Source of the DNA: Agapanthus africanus
Lineage: Eukaryota > Streptophyta > Magnoliopsida > Asparagales > Amaryllidaceae
DNA length: 64,000 nt
Assembly: GCA_030015575.1 (NCBI GenBank)
Contig: CM057347.1
Location: forward strand, 507,163,176 to 507,227,175
Reading direction: 5' to 3'
The translations under genes and the position numbers were made by a program. Each line of letters opens with the position of its first letter. Positions within the stretch are counted from its first letter, which is position 1. Below are positions 9,570 to 21,543 of this stretch, piece after piece. The notes below the pieces were generated by a model. That model did no database searches and was not told the origin of the DNA. It was given only the letters and a program-made list of their open reading frames with translations.

Positions 9570-11651
9570 TGTTAGAGATAGTGCCCTCAGAGTCAATTAT
9601 TGGATCACAGGCACGTGATTGCAATGTTTGAAAGAGGACCTATGCCGGTAGGACAGTCTTGCTCAAGATGATAGTATGCTATCTGGTTTATCTCTATCAT
9701 CGTGTACTGCTTTAGATGACCTTACAGGTCACTATTGCACGTTGATAGAGCCCCTAGGATTCTTGCTTGACTGTTAGCAGTATGAGGGCGATCATATATG
9801 TGGGAGCTGGGGTCTATAAGCAAATCCTTAAAAGGTCCCTAGTCGTGGGAGTTTCGAGACAGGGCATCGATACTCCGGAGTAGACTAGTGTATACAGTCG
9901 AGACCCCGACGAGGGGCGGTGGCCGGTCTCACAAGCCACTGGTGTCAGTTGGTTCACCTAAGATGTATACAGGTGCTCATTGGGTTATGAGTACACCGGA
10001 CAGGACTCGCCGGGAACATGCTAGTTGGTCTTATACCAGACGTCAGATGGCAGTTCCCTGGTGACATGTGTGCAGGTTAGTTCATCGACCTAAGAATCGT
10101 CATTTGTCTCGTGTGAGTTCCCACTGTACTTTGATTACTACCCTACCACGCTCAAAGGAGACGTGCAAACAGGTTTTAGTTGGGTACAGTCCCGAGCCAC
10201 ATGGAGGCAGTGAGCGGATCTTCAGGGGTTCGTCTCTCCCGGTATTGGGGGTGAGGTCGCACTATGTCTAGGAGAGCCATTACACGAAGTCCTTGGCCAA
10301 GGCAGGAGATTTACTGGTAGGTATTCCAGTAGTATCTCAGGGTGTTCTGGGCTACATTCCGACACGACTTGTACCGCTTTTGGGGGTCTGACCTTTACCA
10401 ACCCCCTAGGCCCGCCTTACAATGCTCATAGACGAACGGACCGGACTGTACGGATATTGTCACTGACAGGCTCAGTAGGGTGTCAGCATGAGTTCGCTCA
10501 CAGACGTCCCTTTTGGTCAATACCTGGTAGCCCGTTACGTATGGCTAATACCTCTGACGTGCTAGTAGTTAAATCCACAACCAAAATATTGACGAGTCTT
10601 TAGAGTCCCCCACAGACCAGTTTCTCAAGTTTCGGGCGAAACGCTGTAGAGGCCGTATGGAGATATGGCAGGGTTCGATCTTATACGTGCGGTATTGCAC
10701 GGATCATGATCGGACGGATTATACTAGCGGGCTTTTGGTTTAAGCCGGATCCTAGTATTGTACAGTGTAGATTTTGTCTCATTGCATTTGTATTCAGTGG
10801 GAATACAAATGCGGGTATGTATATACAGTCGCGGGGTTTTCCTGTAATTTATTACGGGATCAATTTTTTGAAGTTGCCAGTTTGCATTCCGTTTCGGCCA
10901 GTTTTCCTTTGTTCCTTCACGGCCGGATTTTTCCGATGGAGGGGGTTATTTGCAAGTGTGCAAATTAGCATTGTGGAAGGGGTTTCTTGCAATTGGAGGG
11001 ATTATGATGGTTTAAGCATTTTTGCTTTTTCTAGTGATCATGGCTAACATTAATGGTGATGGATTATGAAGGGATTGATTTGGAAATTGGTGTGACCATT
11101 TCTTCTCATTATCATACATTTTCTTCTCTTGCAATTATTGATTCTTTTTTTTCCCTCCGCCATAGCAAGGGGCCGGCCACACATTTGAGGAGTGAGGGGT
11201 GGTTCATTTTTGTGGTGGCAAAATTTTCATCTCATATCATTTTAGCTTACACCAAAAATCATAAGCTCATTTTCCATTCTTCACCTCCATCCATTAAGGC
11301 AACTTCATACCCCTATTGAGACAATGGATTCTACACTTCATCTACAGTATTCTTGGACACGTCGACTCGCTAATTTCGTGTCTGAGTTGCCTCGGTCCAG
11401 AGGTGGGAGCCCGTAAAAGAACCCGGCGATGTGGTGGAATAAAGACCGGAGATTCCGCGAGGAGATCGGAGTGGAGGCCGAAGACCGAAGGACACGGATC
11501 GCTCGGTATAGCATTCTACCCTTTCTCGTATTTGCTAGCATTAGGTTAATGGCCCGATCCGGGATTTTAGTGCGCGGTGGTGCCGGTTTACAAGTTTCGT
11601 AAAAGTTTCGTTTCCGCATTCCGGCGTCAGATTGACGGCCGGGCACTTACA
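9570..11651 (+). mobile_element. Solo copia LTR, 2082 bp
   Basis: It starts TGTTAGAGATAG, ends CACTTACA, and is flanked by perfect CTGTA duplications. It is colinear with the copia 3' LTR at 37209-42262 (for example the GATAGTATGCTATCTGG block, GACAGGGCATCGATA, GGACTCGCCG, TTGACGAGTCTTTAGAGTCC). No coding region remains, so it is a product of LTR-LTR recombination inside B's RT. ORFs here are not considered genes. Confidence 0.9.
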
Positions 11652-12205
11652 CTGTATGAACCTCCCTTCTTCTTCACAAGTAGAACTGGTGATCCCTAAT
11701 TTGAAGTGCTGGGACGAATCCATCCTTTCGCCAATAATTCGTCCAACTGATTTCAAACCTCCTTTAAACCTTAGGGACTTAGTCGATATGGTGCTTTGAT
11801 CACCGGTTGTGCTCCTGGTACTAAATCAATGTTGAATTCAAGAGCTCGATCGGGAGGCAAACCTGATATATCGTCAGGAAACACATCGTCGAACTCTCGA
11901 ACCACTTCTGGCTTTGATCCTTCCTCCGCTTACATTGCCGCAATCACTGCCTTCCTTGGTTTCGCCTTGTATGTACTTGGCTCCAAGGTACGGTCTCCAC
12001 TTTTGAAATAGAAGACCGAATGGTCTGGAATCTCGAATACTACCCTCCTTTGACGACAGTCGATGGTAGCATAGAAGGTTCCAAGCCAATCCATACCTAG
12101 AACCATATCGAAGTTTGGTATGTCCAGCACTTTGAAGTCAGTATAGAATTCTCTGCTGCAGACGACCACTGGACACAGGCTGTATCCCATTATTGCCTTT
12201 AGAAC
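11652..12205 (-). pseudogene. Element B protease C-terminus and RT N-terminus
   Basis: This continues the protease broken at 25877. On the minus strand the frame carries LDIPNFDMVLGMDWLG (the conserved end of gypsy proteases), a linker, [17 protein letters not shown] and VLLVKKKGGSYR, which leads into the RT at 9569. Several stops lie between 11660 and 11780. The right end is the insertion point of T2. Confidence 0.85.
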
Positions 12206-13704
12206 TGTAGGGTGTTTTTCGTCACCCCATTGAGATGGGAATACGCGCGCGCTTGTCAGGCGTACTACAGATTCCCCCTGCCTAGGGTAGGCGGGGGTTT
12301 AATGATTGTGGGGATCCGAATCTCCGGCAGCCGCGGACTAAGCTGCCGTTAATTAGCCCTCGCCTTTGGGGCGAGGGAACCTCCGATTGACGGGTTAAAC
12401 TGGTCATGCGAACTCAATGTGCAGTGTACGTGTGTTTTGTTTTGGAGGGGGGTTTAAATATATCGGGAGCCACGCAGAGTTTTTACGGGGGTCCCGCTAC
12501 CCGGATAGCGGGCTGGGGGTCAAGGGGGCTAGCAGCCCCCTTGCGGGGTGCGGGGCAACGCCCCGTTAGAAATTTTTTTCTAACAGGGACAGTGTCGTGA
12601 AGTATGTGTGTATGTAAATATGTATACATATGTACAGATATACATGTATATATATAAAGAGGGGAAAGGACATCCAAAGGATGCGTGGGGACAGCACCTT
12701 GGGCGCTGTGCGCCTAAGTGCTGTGCGCTCAGGCGCTAGAGTGCCACGTGTCGGTACGTGGGCGCTCTGCGCTTGAGCGCTGGGCGCTGGAGCGCAAGCG
12801 CGCCACGTGTCGGCACGGGGGCGACTTGCGCTCGAGCTGGAGCGCAAAGCGCGCCACGTGTCGGCACGGGGGCGACTTGCGCTCGAGCGCTTGCGCTGGA
12901 GCGCAAGCGCGCCACGTGTCGGCACGGGGGCGACTTGCGCTCGAGCGCAAGCGCGCCACGTGTCGGCACGCGGGCGCTCTGCGCTTGAGCGCCGGCGAGA
13001 AAAAGAGCCTTTTAGTCTAAAAAAATTTCTCAGAAGAGAAATCCGAGAGGAGTTGGACTCCTGAGTGTGTGTTTTTTTTTAGTGAACGATGTTCTTCTTC
13101 CTCCTCCTCTGTTAGCTGGATCTTGAAGATCAAGAGATATTGGATTTCTAAAAATCTCTTCTTTTTGAGATCTAATGGAAGATCTGAGTTCCCCTTTATG
13201 GGTCTTGTGGTGAAAAACTAATTTGTTTTATAAAAAGAAGAGTAAAACTCTTGGTTTAATTCAAGAGAAAAAAGGGAAGGTTTTGGAACCTTGAAGAAGG
13301 AGAAAAAGATCTCAGATCTGAAGAAAAATTTTTAGAGAGAAAAAAAAAGTTGTTGAGATATTTCATTATCTTTGCCTTTATAGGCTATATACTTTACACA
13401 TAGCCCCTTGGGCTTCACAAAATGGCATTTTTCCTATCCCATGGCTCATGTGCTATTTCTTTTTGCACATAAGCCATGGGCTTCACAAAAATTTGGCTTT
13501 ATGCCTATTTTTCTTACATTTATCCATAGAATAAAATAAAAGAAATACAACAAAATTGTTTATTACAAAAAATTTTATCTTGGCATGGGGGAGGCCGACC
13601 GCTTCATGTTCGGGCTCGGCCCGGGCATGGGCCCACTGGGTCTGGGCTTGAGGTTGACTTGGATTTTGACTTGGTCAACAGGGGTGTAAATTTTTACCCC
13701 AACA
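12206..13704 (-). mobile_element. 3' LTR of Tat element T2, 1499 bp
   Basis: Boundaries TGTAGGGTG and ACCCCAACA on the plus strand. AGAAC at 12201-12205 matches 25872-25876, giving a perfect TSD. It has five G-box units (CACGTG at 12745, 12804, 12855, 12913, 12957) and a hairpin block (12525-12585) that the other LTR lacks. GC-rich ORFs in this stretch are products of the repeats, not genes. Confidence 0.95.
12524..12600. repeat. Hairpin block unique to the 3' LTR of T2
   Basis: Three perfect stems follow each other: AAGGGGGCT/AGCCCCCTT with loop AGC (12522-12542), CGGGGC/GCCCCG with loop AAC (12551-12565), and GTTAGAAA/TTTCTAAC. The 61 bases 12525-12585 are absent at 24666-24670, with GGG microhomology at the break. 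Confidence 0.8.
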
Positions 13705-13720
13705 AATTGCCCCCCATCAA
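13705..13720 (-). other. Polypurine tract of T2
   Basis: On the minus strand GATGGGGGGCAATT directly precedes the LTR start TGTTGGGG, the expected place for plus-strand priming. Confidence 0.75.
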
Positions 13721-13833
13721 TAAATGCACACCACATATGTGGGTTGTGTGCATGAAATTGATGGATCTTCTTTTACTTGGAGGCGACCTGATTTGGTTCC
13801 CGCTATTTGGGAAGCTGGCGCTGCCTTTTTTAT

Positions 13834-14433
13834 GACATGGACGGTCATTGTTTCCCTTTTAGCGACGTGGACGGTCGATGCTGCCATTTTAGCGACGTGG
13901 ACGGTCGATTCTGCCATTTTAGCGACGTGGACGGTCGGTGCTGCCATTTTAGCGACGTGGACGGTCGGTGCTGCCCTTTTTGCGACATGGACGGTCGGTG
14001 CTGCCATTTTAGCGACATGGACGGTCGATGCTGCCATTTTAGCGACGTGGACGGTCGGTTCTGCCCTTTTTGCGACTTGGACGGTCGGTGCTGCCATTTT
14101 TGCGACTTGGACGGTCGATGCTGCCCTTTTTGCGACGTGGACGGTCGGTTCTACCCTTTTTGCGACTTGGACGGTCGATGCTGCCATTTTTGCGACTTGG
14201 ACGGTCGATGCTGCCCTTTTTGCGACGTGGACGGTCGGTTCTGCCCTTTTTGCGACTTGGACGGTCGATGCTGCCCTTTTAGCGACTTGGACGGTCGGTT
14301 CTGCCCTTTTTGCGACTTGGACGGTCGGTGCTGCCATTTTTGCGACTTGGACGGTCGATGCTGCCATTTTTGCGACGTGGACGGTCGATGCTGCCCTTTT
14401 AGCGACTTGGACGGTCGGTGCTTGATTTGACTT
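13834..14433. repeat. 30-bp minisatellite, 20 units, in T2 3' region
   Basis: Twenty units of exactly 30 bases, each beginning GACNTGGACGGTC, run without an indel. Variants sit mainly at three positions. Because the unit is a multiple of three and lacks stops, long ORFs appear on both strands; on the element's sense strand the repeat reads as a decapeptide ending TVQVAK or TVHVAK. Hypervariable tandem repeats 3' of pol are a known trait of Tat/Ogre-type elements. Confidence 0.95.
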
Positions 14434-16200
14434 GCTCTGCTTCTTGCAGTGTCAGGGGTAGACTTGACTTGCTCCGCTTCTTGAGGTGTCGAGATTGGAT
14501 TCTGACTTGCTCCGCTTTCTGCGGTGTCGGAGTGGAAGTTGACTTGTTGATTTTGATTTGGGTTGACATCAGCATCGCTATACTGGAACATGGTACCAGG
14601 AGCGAGTCATCACCTGTCATTGAGAGGATTTTGGGATTTTGGTTTTTGTTTGGCATCTGCACTGCTGCACTGGATCAATGCCAGGAGCAACTCATCATTT
14701 GCCCCGGGAGCATTTGGGAATTGGTTTTTTTTTTTTTTGGACTTCGAATGTGGTCTCACCGGTAGGACTTGGGAGAGGTTGGGATTGTTCTACGCCCGTG
14801 GATTGTATACGGTTTTGCAGGATGTATGATCCAGACCGTAGGGCCGGAAAAATTTCGGAACTTTGTCGACGTCTGCATCGCTTCACGGGAATACGGTACC
14901 AGGAGCGACCCATCATTCGCCGTTAGGGTATGGGATTTAGAATTTGGTCGGTGTCTGCATCGCTGCACTGGAGTATGGTGCCAGGAGCGACTCATCATTG
15001 GCCATTTGGGGATTGGGGAGCGATGGCTTAGGAGACAGGTTTAGATCCCTATCGCCTAAGGCTTTTCAATTTTATGGGCCGTGAGGGTCCCATAAAAGCA
15101 TTTTCTCCTTACGAGTCGTAAGGATCCCGCAGGTATATTTTCTCCTTAGGAGTCGTGAGGACTCCTAAGTGTGTTTTTCCTTTATGAGTCGTAAGGATCC
15201 CACAAAGGTTTGTTCTCCTCATATATCGTGAGGACACATGAGTGGGTCTTATCAATGGAGCATCATTCCCAAAGCGGAGACCAGCCGCGTAACTGGTGAT
15301 TATGGTGGGGCATGGGTATGATGAGAATTATTTGAGCCCGTGGATTGTATACGATGGTCAACTTGGGGACCCACCGTAGGGCCGGAGAACTTTGAGAAAT
15401 TGGATTTTGGTTGGTGTCTGCATCACTACACTGGAATATGGTATCAGGAGCGACTCATCATTCGCCGTTTGAGGACTTGGAATTTGGATCTTGTTTAGCA
15501 TCAGCATTGCTGCACTGGAATAATGCCAGGAGCAACTCATCATTTGCCTTGGGAGGACTTGGGATTTAGGTTTTTGGTCGACATCAGCACCGCTAACACT
15601 AAAGCGAAATGCCAGGAGCGACTCATCATTTGCCGTTGCCCGTTGGGGAACGATGGCTTAGGAGACAAGTTTGGGTCCCTATCACCTAAGGCTTTTCAAT
15701 TTTATGGGCCGTGAGGGTCCCATAAAAGCATTTTCTCCCTACGAGTCGTAAGGATCCCGCAGGTGTATTTTCTCCTTAGGAATCGTGAGGATTCTTAAGT
15801 GTGTTGCTCCTTTGTGAGTCGTAAGGATCTCACGCAGGGGTTTTCTTCTCATAAGGTCGAGAGGACTTTGCGATTGTATTTCATCTCTTTTCACGAGTTT
15901 GCGCCCTTTCGGTTTTTTTTACAGACTCGCCGGTAGTCCCGCTTTACTCACGGAGCCCTTTCGGGTTTTCATTCGTGCCCGTTTTGCTTGTGGACATACC
16001 GTTTATTATTATTTTTTTATTTCTTTCCTTTTTTTTCTTTTCTTCTTTTTTTGCCGCTGGTGGGACTTTAAAAGTAGTCTCACCGGCAGGATTTGGGAGA
16101 GATAGGGGTCTTTTACGCCCGTGGATTGTATACGGTTTTGCAGGATGTATGATCCAGACCGTAGGGCTAATGTGCTCAATTCTCCTGCGACTTGGAGTAT
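14434..16200 (-). other. Repeat-rich 3' untranslated region of T2
   Basis: No gene is seen. There are three units of about 48 bp (GACTTGCTCCGCTTC type) at 14425-14540 and seven dispersed copies of a block around CCAGGAGCGACTCATCA (near 14598, 14681, 14898, 14973, 15447, 15526, 15616). A longer duplication relates 15016-15240 to 15647-15850. A CCCGTGGATTGTATACGG motif occurs at about 14793, 15330 (partial) and 16120, and also in the T1 LTR near 385. Confidence 0.8.
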
Positions 16201-18372
16201 TCACATGTAGTATTTCTTGAGATATCGGCCATTGATGGGTGGCATGGGCCTTTCTCCCTCGGCACTTATCAGTTGGTAGGATCCTCCGTCGAACACTTTC
16301 TCAATGACGTATGGTCCTTCCCAGTTTGGCTCGAATTTTCCCTTGGCATGTCGATTGGGGATGATCGGTCTTTTGAGGACCAACACCAATTCACCTTTCT
16401 TGAAAGCGCGGAGACGGGTTATCTTGTCATAGGTCCGTGACATTTGGGCTCGGTATAGCTCCAGATTTTGCTGCACCGCGAGCCTCTTTTTTTCGAGGGC
16501 ATCGAGCTCTTCAAGTCGAAGGAGCACGTTTTCCTCCTCCGTCAACTCGTGCTGAACGGCCATTCTTAAGCTTGGAACTTCGACTTCGAGGGGGAGGACC
16601 GCCTCCACTCTGAAGAGCAATGAGTATGGAGTGGACTGAGTTGGAGTACGGTGCGTGGTACGATATGCCCACAACGTCTCGTGAAGTTTGAGATTCCAGT
16701 CTCTCTTGTTGGCTGAAGCATTTTTCCTCAGGAGCTTGCATAGAGTCTTATTGAAGGCTTCGGCTAGCCCGTTGGCTCTTGGATTATAGATGGAGGAATA
16801 TCTCCAGTCTATCTTGTGCTGAGTAGCGAACCTTGAGACATTGAAGCTCTTGAAAGAAGGCCCGTTGTCAGAAATGATTCTTCTTGGTGTACCGAAGCGG
16901 TATAGAATATTATGCTGGAAGAATGTCAGAATATCTTTTGTCTTGACTTCTTTTAGCGGGAAAGCTTCAGCCCATCTGTTGAAGTAGTCTGTCGCGGCCA
17001 GTATGAACCGATGGCCTTTGGATGACGGAGGATCAATTGGACCAACAATGTCGGTGCCCCAGACTTCGAAGGGCCACGACGCCACCGTAGGATGCAATGG
17101 ATTGGGATGCTTGTGAATAAAATCACCGTGAATTTGGCAGATATAACATTTCTTTGCATGCTCTCCGCAATCCCGTATCATGGTAGGCCAGTAATACCCA
17201 AGTCGTTTAATCTGCAGTCGCATCTTGGGGCCAGATTGGTGAGCACCGCAAACGCCTGAGTGAATTTCTTTCATGACTTTTTGGGCTTCGGCCGATGACA
17301 GGCACCTGAGCCAGAGTTGGTCATATGACCTGCGGTATAACGTATCATTTACAAACACGTATCGGAGAGCTCTCTTCTTCAACTGAATCCTCGCAGATTT
17401 TTCTTCGGGCAGCCTGTCGTATCGGAGGTACTCTATGAAGGTTTCTCTCCAATCGGGCTCGTCTTGGATGATCGAAGCTTCTTCGGCAGGACTGCTCTTC
17501 TGTTCCGCGCTTTCCTCTTCTCGTAGAGAGACTGGGGGTAGAATTTGTCGGCTCCTGACTGTGATCAGAATTTCGTCCGTGTCAGGATCAGCCAGCTCCT
17601 TGGCTAAGCGAGCGAGTACGTCAACCTTTCCATTCAACGCTCTAGGGACTCTCATTAGTTCAATGTGAGTGAACCGTTTCATGAGTTCCACCACTCGGCC
17701 TCTGTACCGAGCTAACTCGGGTTTGTATATTTTATAATCACCGCTTACTTGGTTGACGACGAGCTGGGAGTCACCGTAAACTCGTAGCCGACGGATTTCG
17801 ATTTCTATGGCGAGCTCCAAACCAGCTATCAGAGCTTCATACTCAGCTTCATTGTTTGTCCGAGACTCGGTGAGAGCGAAAGAACGCCGTAGGGTTCCCA
17901 TTGATGGTGTGATGAACACCAATCCTATCCCTGCTTTTATCTCCGGGACGCTTGATTTACTGGAGGTCCTTATCGATGAGGCCCCATCGAAGTAGAGCTC
18001 CCAACATGGCTCATCTCTCTCGAGGTGCAGCACTTGTTCGTCGGGTAACTCACAATTTAGCGGCGACCCTTCTGGTATAGGATGAGCGGCGAAGAAGTCT
18101 GCAAGAGCTTGCCCTTTCACTGCTTTCTGAGGAGTATAAACTATGTCAAACTCAAGTAACATGACAGCCCATCTTGCCATTCTGCCGGCTAGGCTCGCTC
18201 TGGTCATCAAGTGTTTGAGCGGGTCGACCTTGGAGATCAGCATAACCCGATGAGCAAGAAGATAGTGCCTCAGCTTCTTCACTGCAAATATCAGAGCCAG
18301 GCATTGCTTTTCGATTGGGGAATAGTTGTGTTCCGCCCCGACTAGGGTTCGACTAAGGTAGTAGAGGGCATT
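16201..18372 (-). pseudogene. T2 pol, second part: RNase H, archaeal-type RNase H, integrase
   Basis: This lies in the same frame as the upstream part but after an in-frame TAA (18373-18375). In order: the end of the first RNase H and connection (VKGQALADFFAAHP); a second, archaeal-type RNase H (LYFDGASS, ESRTNNEAEYEALIAGL, VYGDSQLVVNQ), the hallmark of Tat-lineage elements; integrase zinc region (HSGVCGAH, CYICQ); core with acidic residues in GTDIVGP, ISDNGPSF and NGLAEAFNK; and a C-terminal GPYVIEKV module. Frame and catalytic residues are otherwise intact to the stop at 16201. The ORF's first ATG (18282) is only an internal Met. Confidence 0.9.
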
Positions 18373-21300
18373 TTATTTTCCCTCCTCGCTATTCTGGGCA
18401 AGGAGCGCACCGAGTGACTCATCCAGCGCGGCAGTGTAGAGAATCAGCGGTTTATTTGGAATAGGAGCGGCCAGCACTGGAGGGTGCAACAAGTATTGTT
18501 TGATGCTTTCGAACGCTGCTTGACATTCGGCATCCCAGATAAAAGGAGCTCCTTTCTTCATGAGCTTTGAGAAGGGCCTACATCTCCCCGATAAATTTGA
18601 GATAAACCTCCGTATATAAGCAAGCTTGCCTTGAAAAGATCTTAGCTGCGTCAGACACTTCGGAGGGGGCATCTCCATGACGGCCTTTATCTTTGATGGG
18701 TCAACTTCGATCCCTCGATGTCGGACTATGAAGCCCAGGAATTTTCCCGATGACACGCCAAAAGCGCACTTTAGAGGATTCATCTTCAGATCGTATTCCC
18801 TCAATCTGGTGAGAACAATCCTAAGATCTTGGATGTGGTCGGCCTTGGCTTTAGTTTTGACGACCAGATCATCAACATAACATTCGACGATTTTATGGAT
18901 TAGGTCATTAAAGATATTAGTCATTGCCCTTTGATATGTAGCACCTGCGTTCTTCAGTCCGAACGGCATCACCTTGTAGCAATATATTCCGATCGGGGTT
19001 CGAAATGTGTGTTTCTCATCCTCAGGCGACATCTTGATCTGATTGTATCCAGACGAGCCATCCATAAAGGTGAACAGCTCGTAATTTGAGGTGTCATCGA
19101 CCATCATTTCCATGACCGGTAGCGGGAAGTCGTCTTTAGGACATGCCTTGTTGAGATCCCTGAAATCGACACAAACTCGGATCTGCCCATTTTTCTTCTT
19201 CACTGGGACTATGCATGCGATCCAGTCCGCATATTTCTCTTCCCTGATGAAGCCGGCGTCGATGAGCTTCTTGGTTTCCTCGATGACTTTTTCTTCTAGT
19301 TCCCTTCTCATTTTTCGAGGAGCTTGTTTGACTGGCTTAGCATCAGGAGATATAGCCAGCTTATGCACAGCCACTTCAGGGGAAAGGCCTGGCATTTCTT
19401 TGTATGTCCACGCGAAGCAGTCGACGAACTCATGCAGCAGGGCAATTATCTGCGCTTTCATTTCCTCTGACAAGAGCGAGCTGATGTAGGTTGGCCTTGG
19501 ATTATCGGGCGTTCCTAAGTCAATCTTGGTTAGCTCGTCAAAGGTTGCTTGTCCACCATCTTCGAGCTCTTGAGGAGCTTCTTCTGGCTCGGCTATCTCG
19601 TCATCATCATTTGATCTTTCGCTGGCCTCGCCAACATGGATCATGTAGCACGCTTTGGAATCAGGTTGAATGTAGCCTATGCCCCGTCTATCTGGAATTC
19701 GTCCATCGATGAGTGCTCGGACCTGGGGCGGATACCATAGCCCTTCGTAAAACTTTTCTTCGGACTCCGTTTGATATAACCGGCATCCGCACTTCTTAAA
19801 GTATTCCCGCATCTCGGGCGCATAGTATCTGGGATTGAGGACGGCTCTTATGCCTCTCTCATAGGGAAGGCACGCGACAGAAAGATCGTCCGGGTGCACA
19901 ACGGAGGTTGACCCGTAAAACAGGATGCCCTTCTGTCCATTTTTCCTCCCGGGAACGTAGAAAGTTTTCAGCTGGTCCACGGTGGAGACTGACAACGCAT
20001 CGAGCTCTTTACACATCTGGTCCGGCACCCTTGTGGCGGCTAGGGACCCTTCTGCGACTTCGAAGGTCTCTCGTAGTTTCGCTTGCTGCATGGGGGGCCA
20101 ATCTGCACAGCTGTTGCACGGCAGGTCCTCTTCTTCTGACTCTTCAGTGTCACTGCCAAGATGAGGGCGGACTTTGCTGCTAGATGGGCCTTCAGTAACA
20201 GATTCGTCCGTATCGCTGCCGAAATGAGGGCGAGTTTTACGGAAGGACGGGCTTCCAGCATCGGACTCATCAATGTCGCTACCAAAACGGGGGCGAACTT
20301 GGACGTTTTTGCTTTTGAAAGTGATAGCCGGCTCAGATTTGCTTGTGAGTCTTGGGGCCGGTCTATCCTCAGTCAGTTGTGGCTTAGCATTTTGGTGGTT
20401 CATAAAGTACCGAGAATCTTCATATCGGACTTCATGCACACCGAACGGCTGGATGTCTCCGTCAATGCGTCTTTCTTCGCCATTTTTAGTATACTTCATG
20501 CATTGATGGAGAGTTGACGGAATGATGCCATAATCGTGGAGCCACGGCCGCCCCAAGAGAATCTTATAAGATGTGTCGGCGTCGATCACATATATCTTAG
20601 CTTCAGTTTGCAAATCCCCAAATTTGATTGGCAAAGCTATAGACCCCAGAACTTGCTGGCAATTTTGGTTGAAGCCTTGAATGACAATCCTTTCCCTTGA
20701 CAGGTGTCGGACGCCCATTGACAAACTCTTCAGAGTTCGCAAGTTCATGATGTTCACTGAGGACCCCGGATCAATCAATATGCGATTAATTCGATCTCCG
20801 TCGCTGTACCCGGTCACATAAAGCGGTCGATTATGCTCAGCCGTTCCCAGTAGCAGGTCTTCATCCTTAAATGTGACTGCGGCGGCATGCAAAGCGTGCT
20901 GGGCTTCTTTCATATTAATTTCAGCAAAGTGAGCCTGATACCGCTCGGGGTTTTGTAGAGCGTGAATGAAAACATCTCTAAGCTCCTTAGATAGGACCAA
21001 GGCGTCGTAGATGCTCAGGAGAGACGGAAGCTTCCGGAGATGTGCCAAGACATTATAGTCCACCGAGGAAGGACTTATGTTTTCATCAGCCGGTTCTCTG
21101 CCATCTTCTTCATTAGCGACTTGTTTTTCCTTCCCTTTTGGGGCGTTGCCCTGATTTGGCGGTAGAGCCCTGCCGCTTCTGAGCTGGATTTGATTGGCCT
21201 TTGTGGTGAGTTCCTCGTCCTCTTCGGGAAAACAGAGCTCATCCTCGGAGTCGCTGCCAAGATGGATGGCGTAGCAGGTCACTACTGGGATCTCTTCATT

Positions 21301-21543
21301 GGAGTCTTCTTCTAACTCCCCCAGAATTTCAACCGCTTGTTCAGGGAAGAACTCCTTCAATTGAATCAATGTTCTTTCCCTTTGTTCATATTCTTCGAGG
21401 GAATCGATATATTTTTGAATGGCCGATCTCCCTGCAGACTCTTTTTCGCACCGAGCTGCACTTTTCTTCTTCTTGAGCTTCTTGGATTTTGAGCCTGATG
21501 GAGCCGCATTGGCAGCTGGACCGGTAGGCTTCTTCTGCCCTTC
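18373..21543 (-). pseudogene. T2 pol, first part: protease and reverse transcriptase
   Basis: Open from just after the gag stop (21546-21544) to TAA 18375-18373. A Lys-rich linker (KSKKLKKKK) is followed by the aspartic protease (LIDPGSSVNIMN; the usual DTG is DPG, as in other Tat proteins) and the reverse transcriptase with VCVDFRDLNKACPKDDFPLP, MPFGLKNAGATYQRAM and YVDDLVVK. The first RNase H starts near LYTAALDESLGALLAQ and is cut by the stop. Between protease and RT lies an acidic, Ser-rich stretch containing three near repeats of GSDTDES. There is no gag-pol frame change. Confidence 0.9.

Noticed and set aside
12566-13064. Several overlapping Arg/Ala-rich ORFs in the T2 LTR
   Set aside because: They arise from the GC-rich G-box repeat units and occur in many frames at once, in both LTRs (also 24662-25282).
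13717-14430. Long ORFs on both strands with decapeptide repeats
   Set aside because: A 30-bp repeat without stops keeps several frames open; no start context or conservation argues for a protein.
13834-14433. CRISPR-like regular array
   Set aside because: The units are contiguous with no unique spacers, and the context is a plant retrotransposon.
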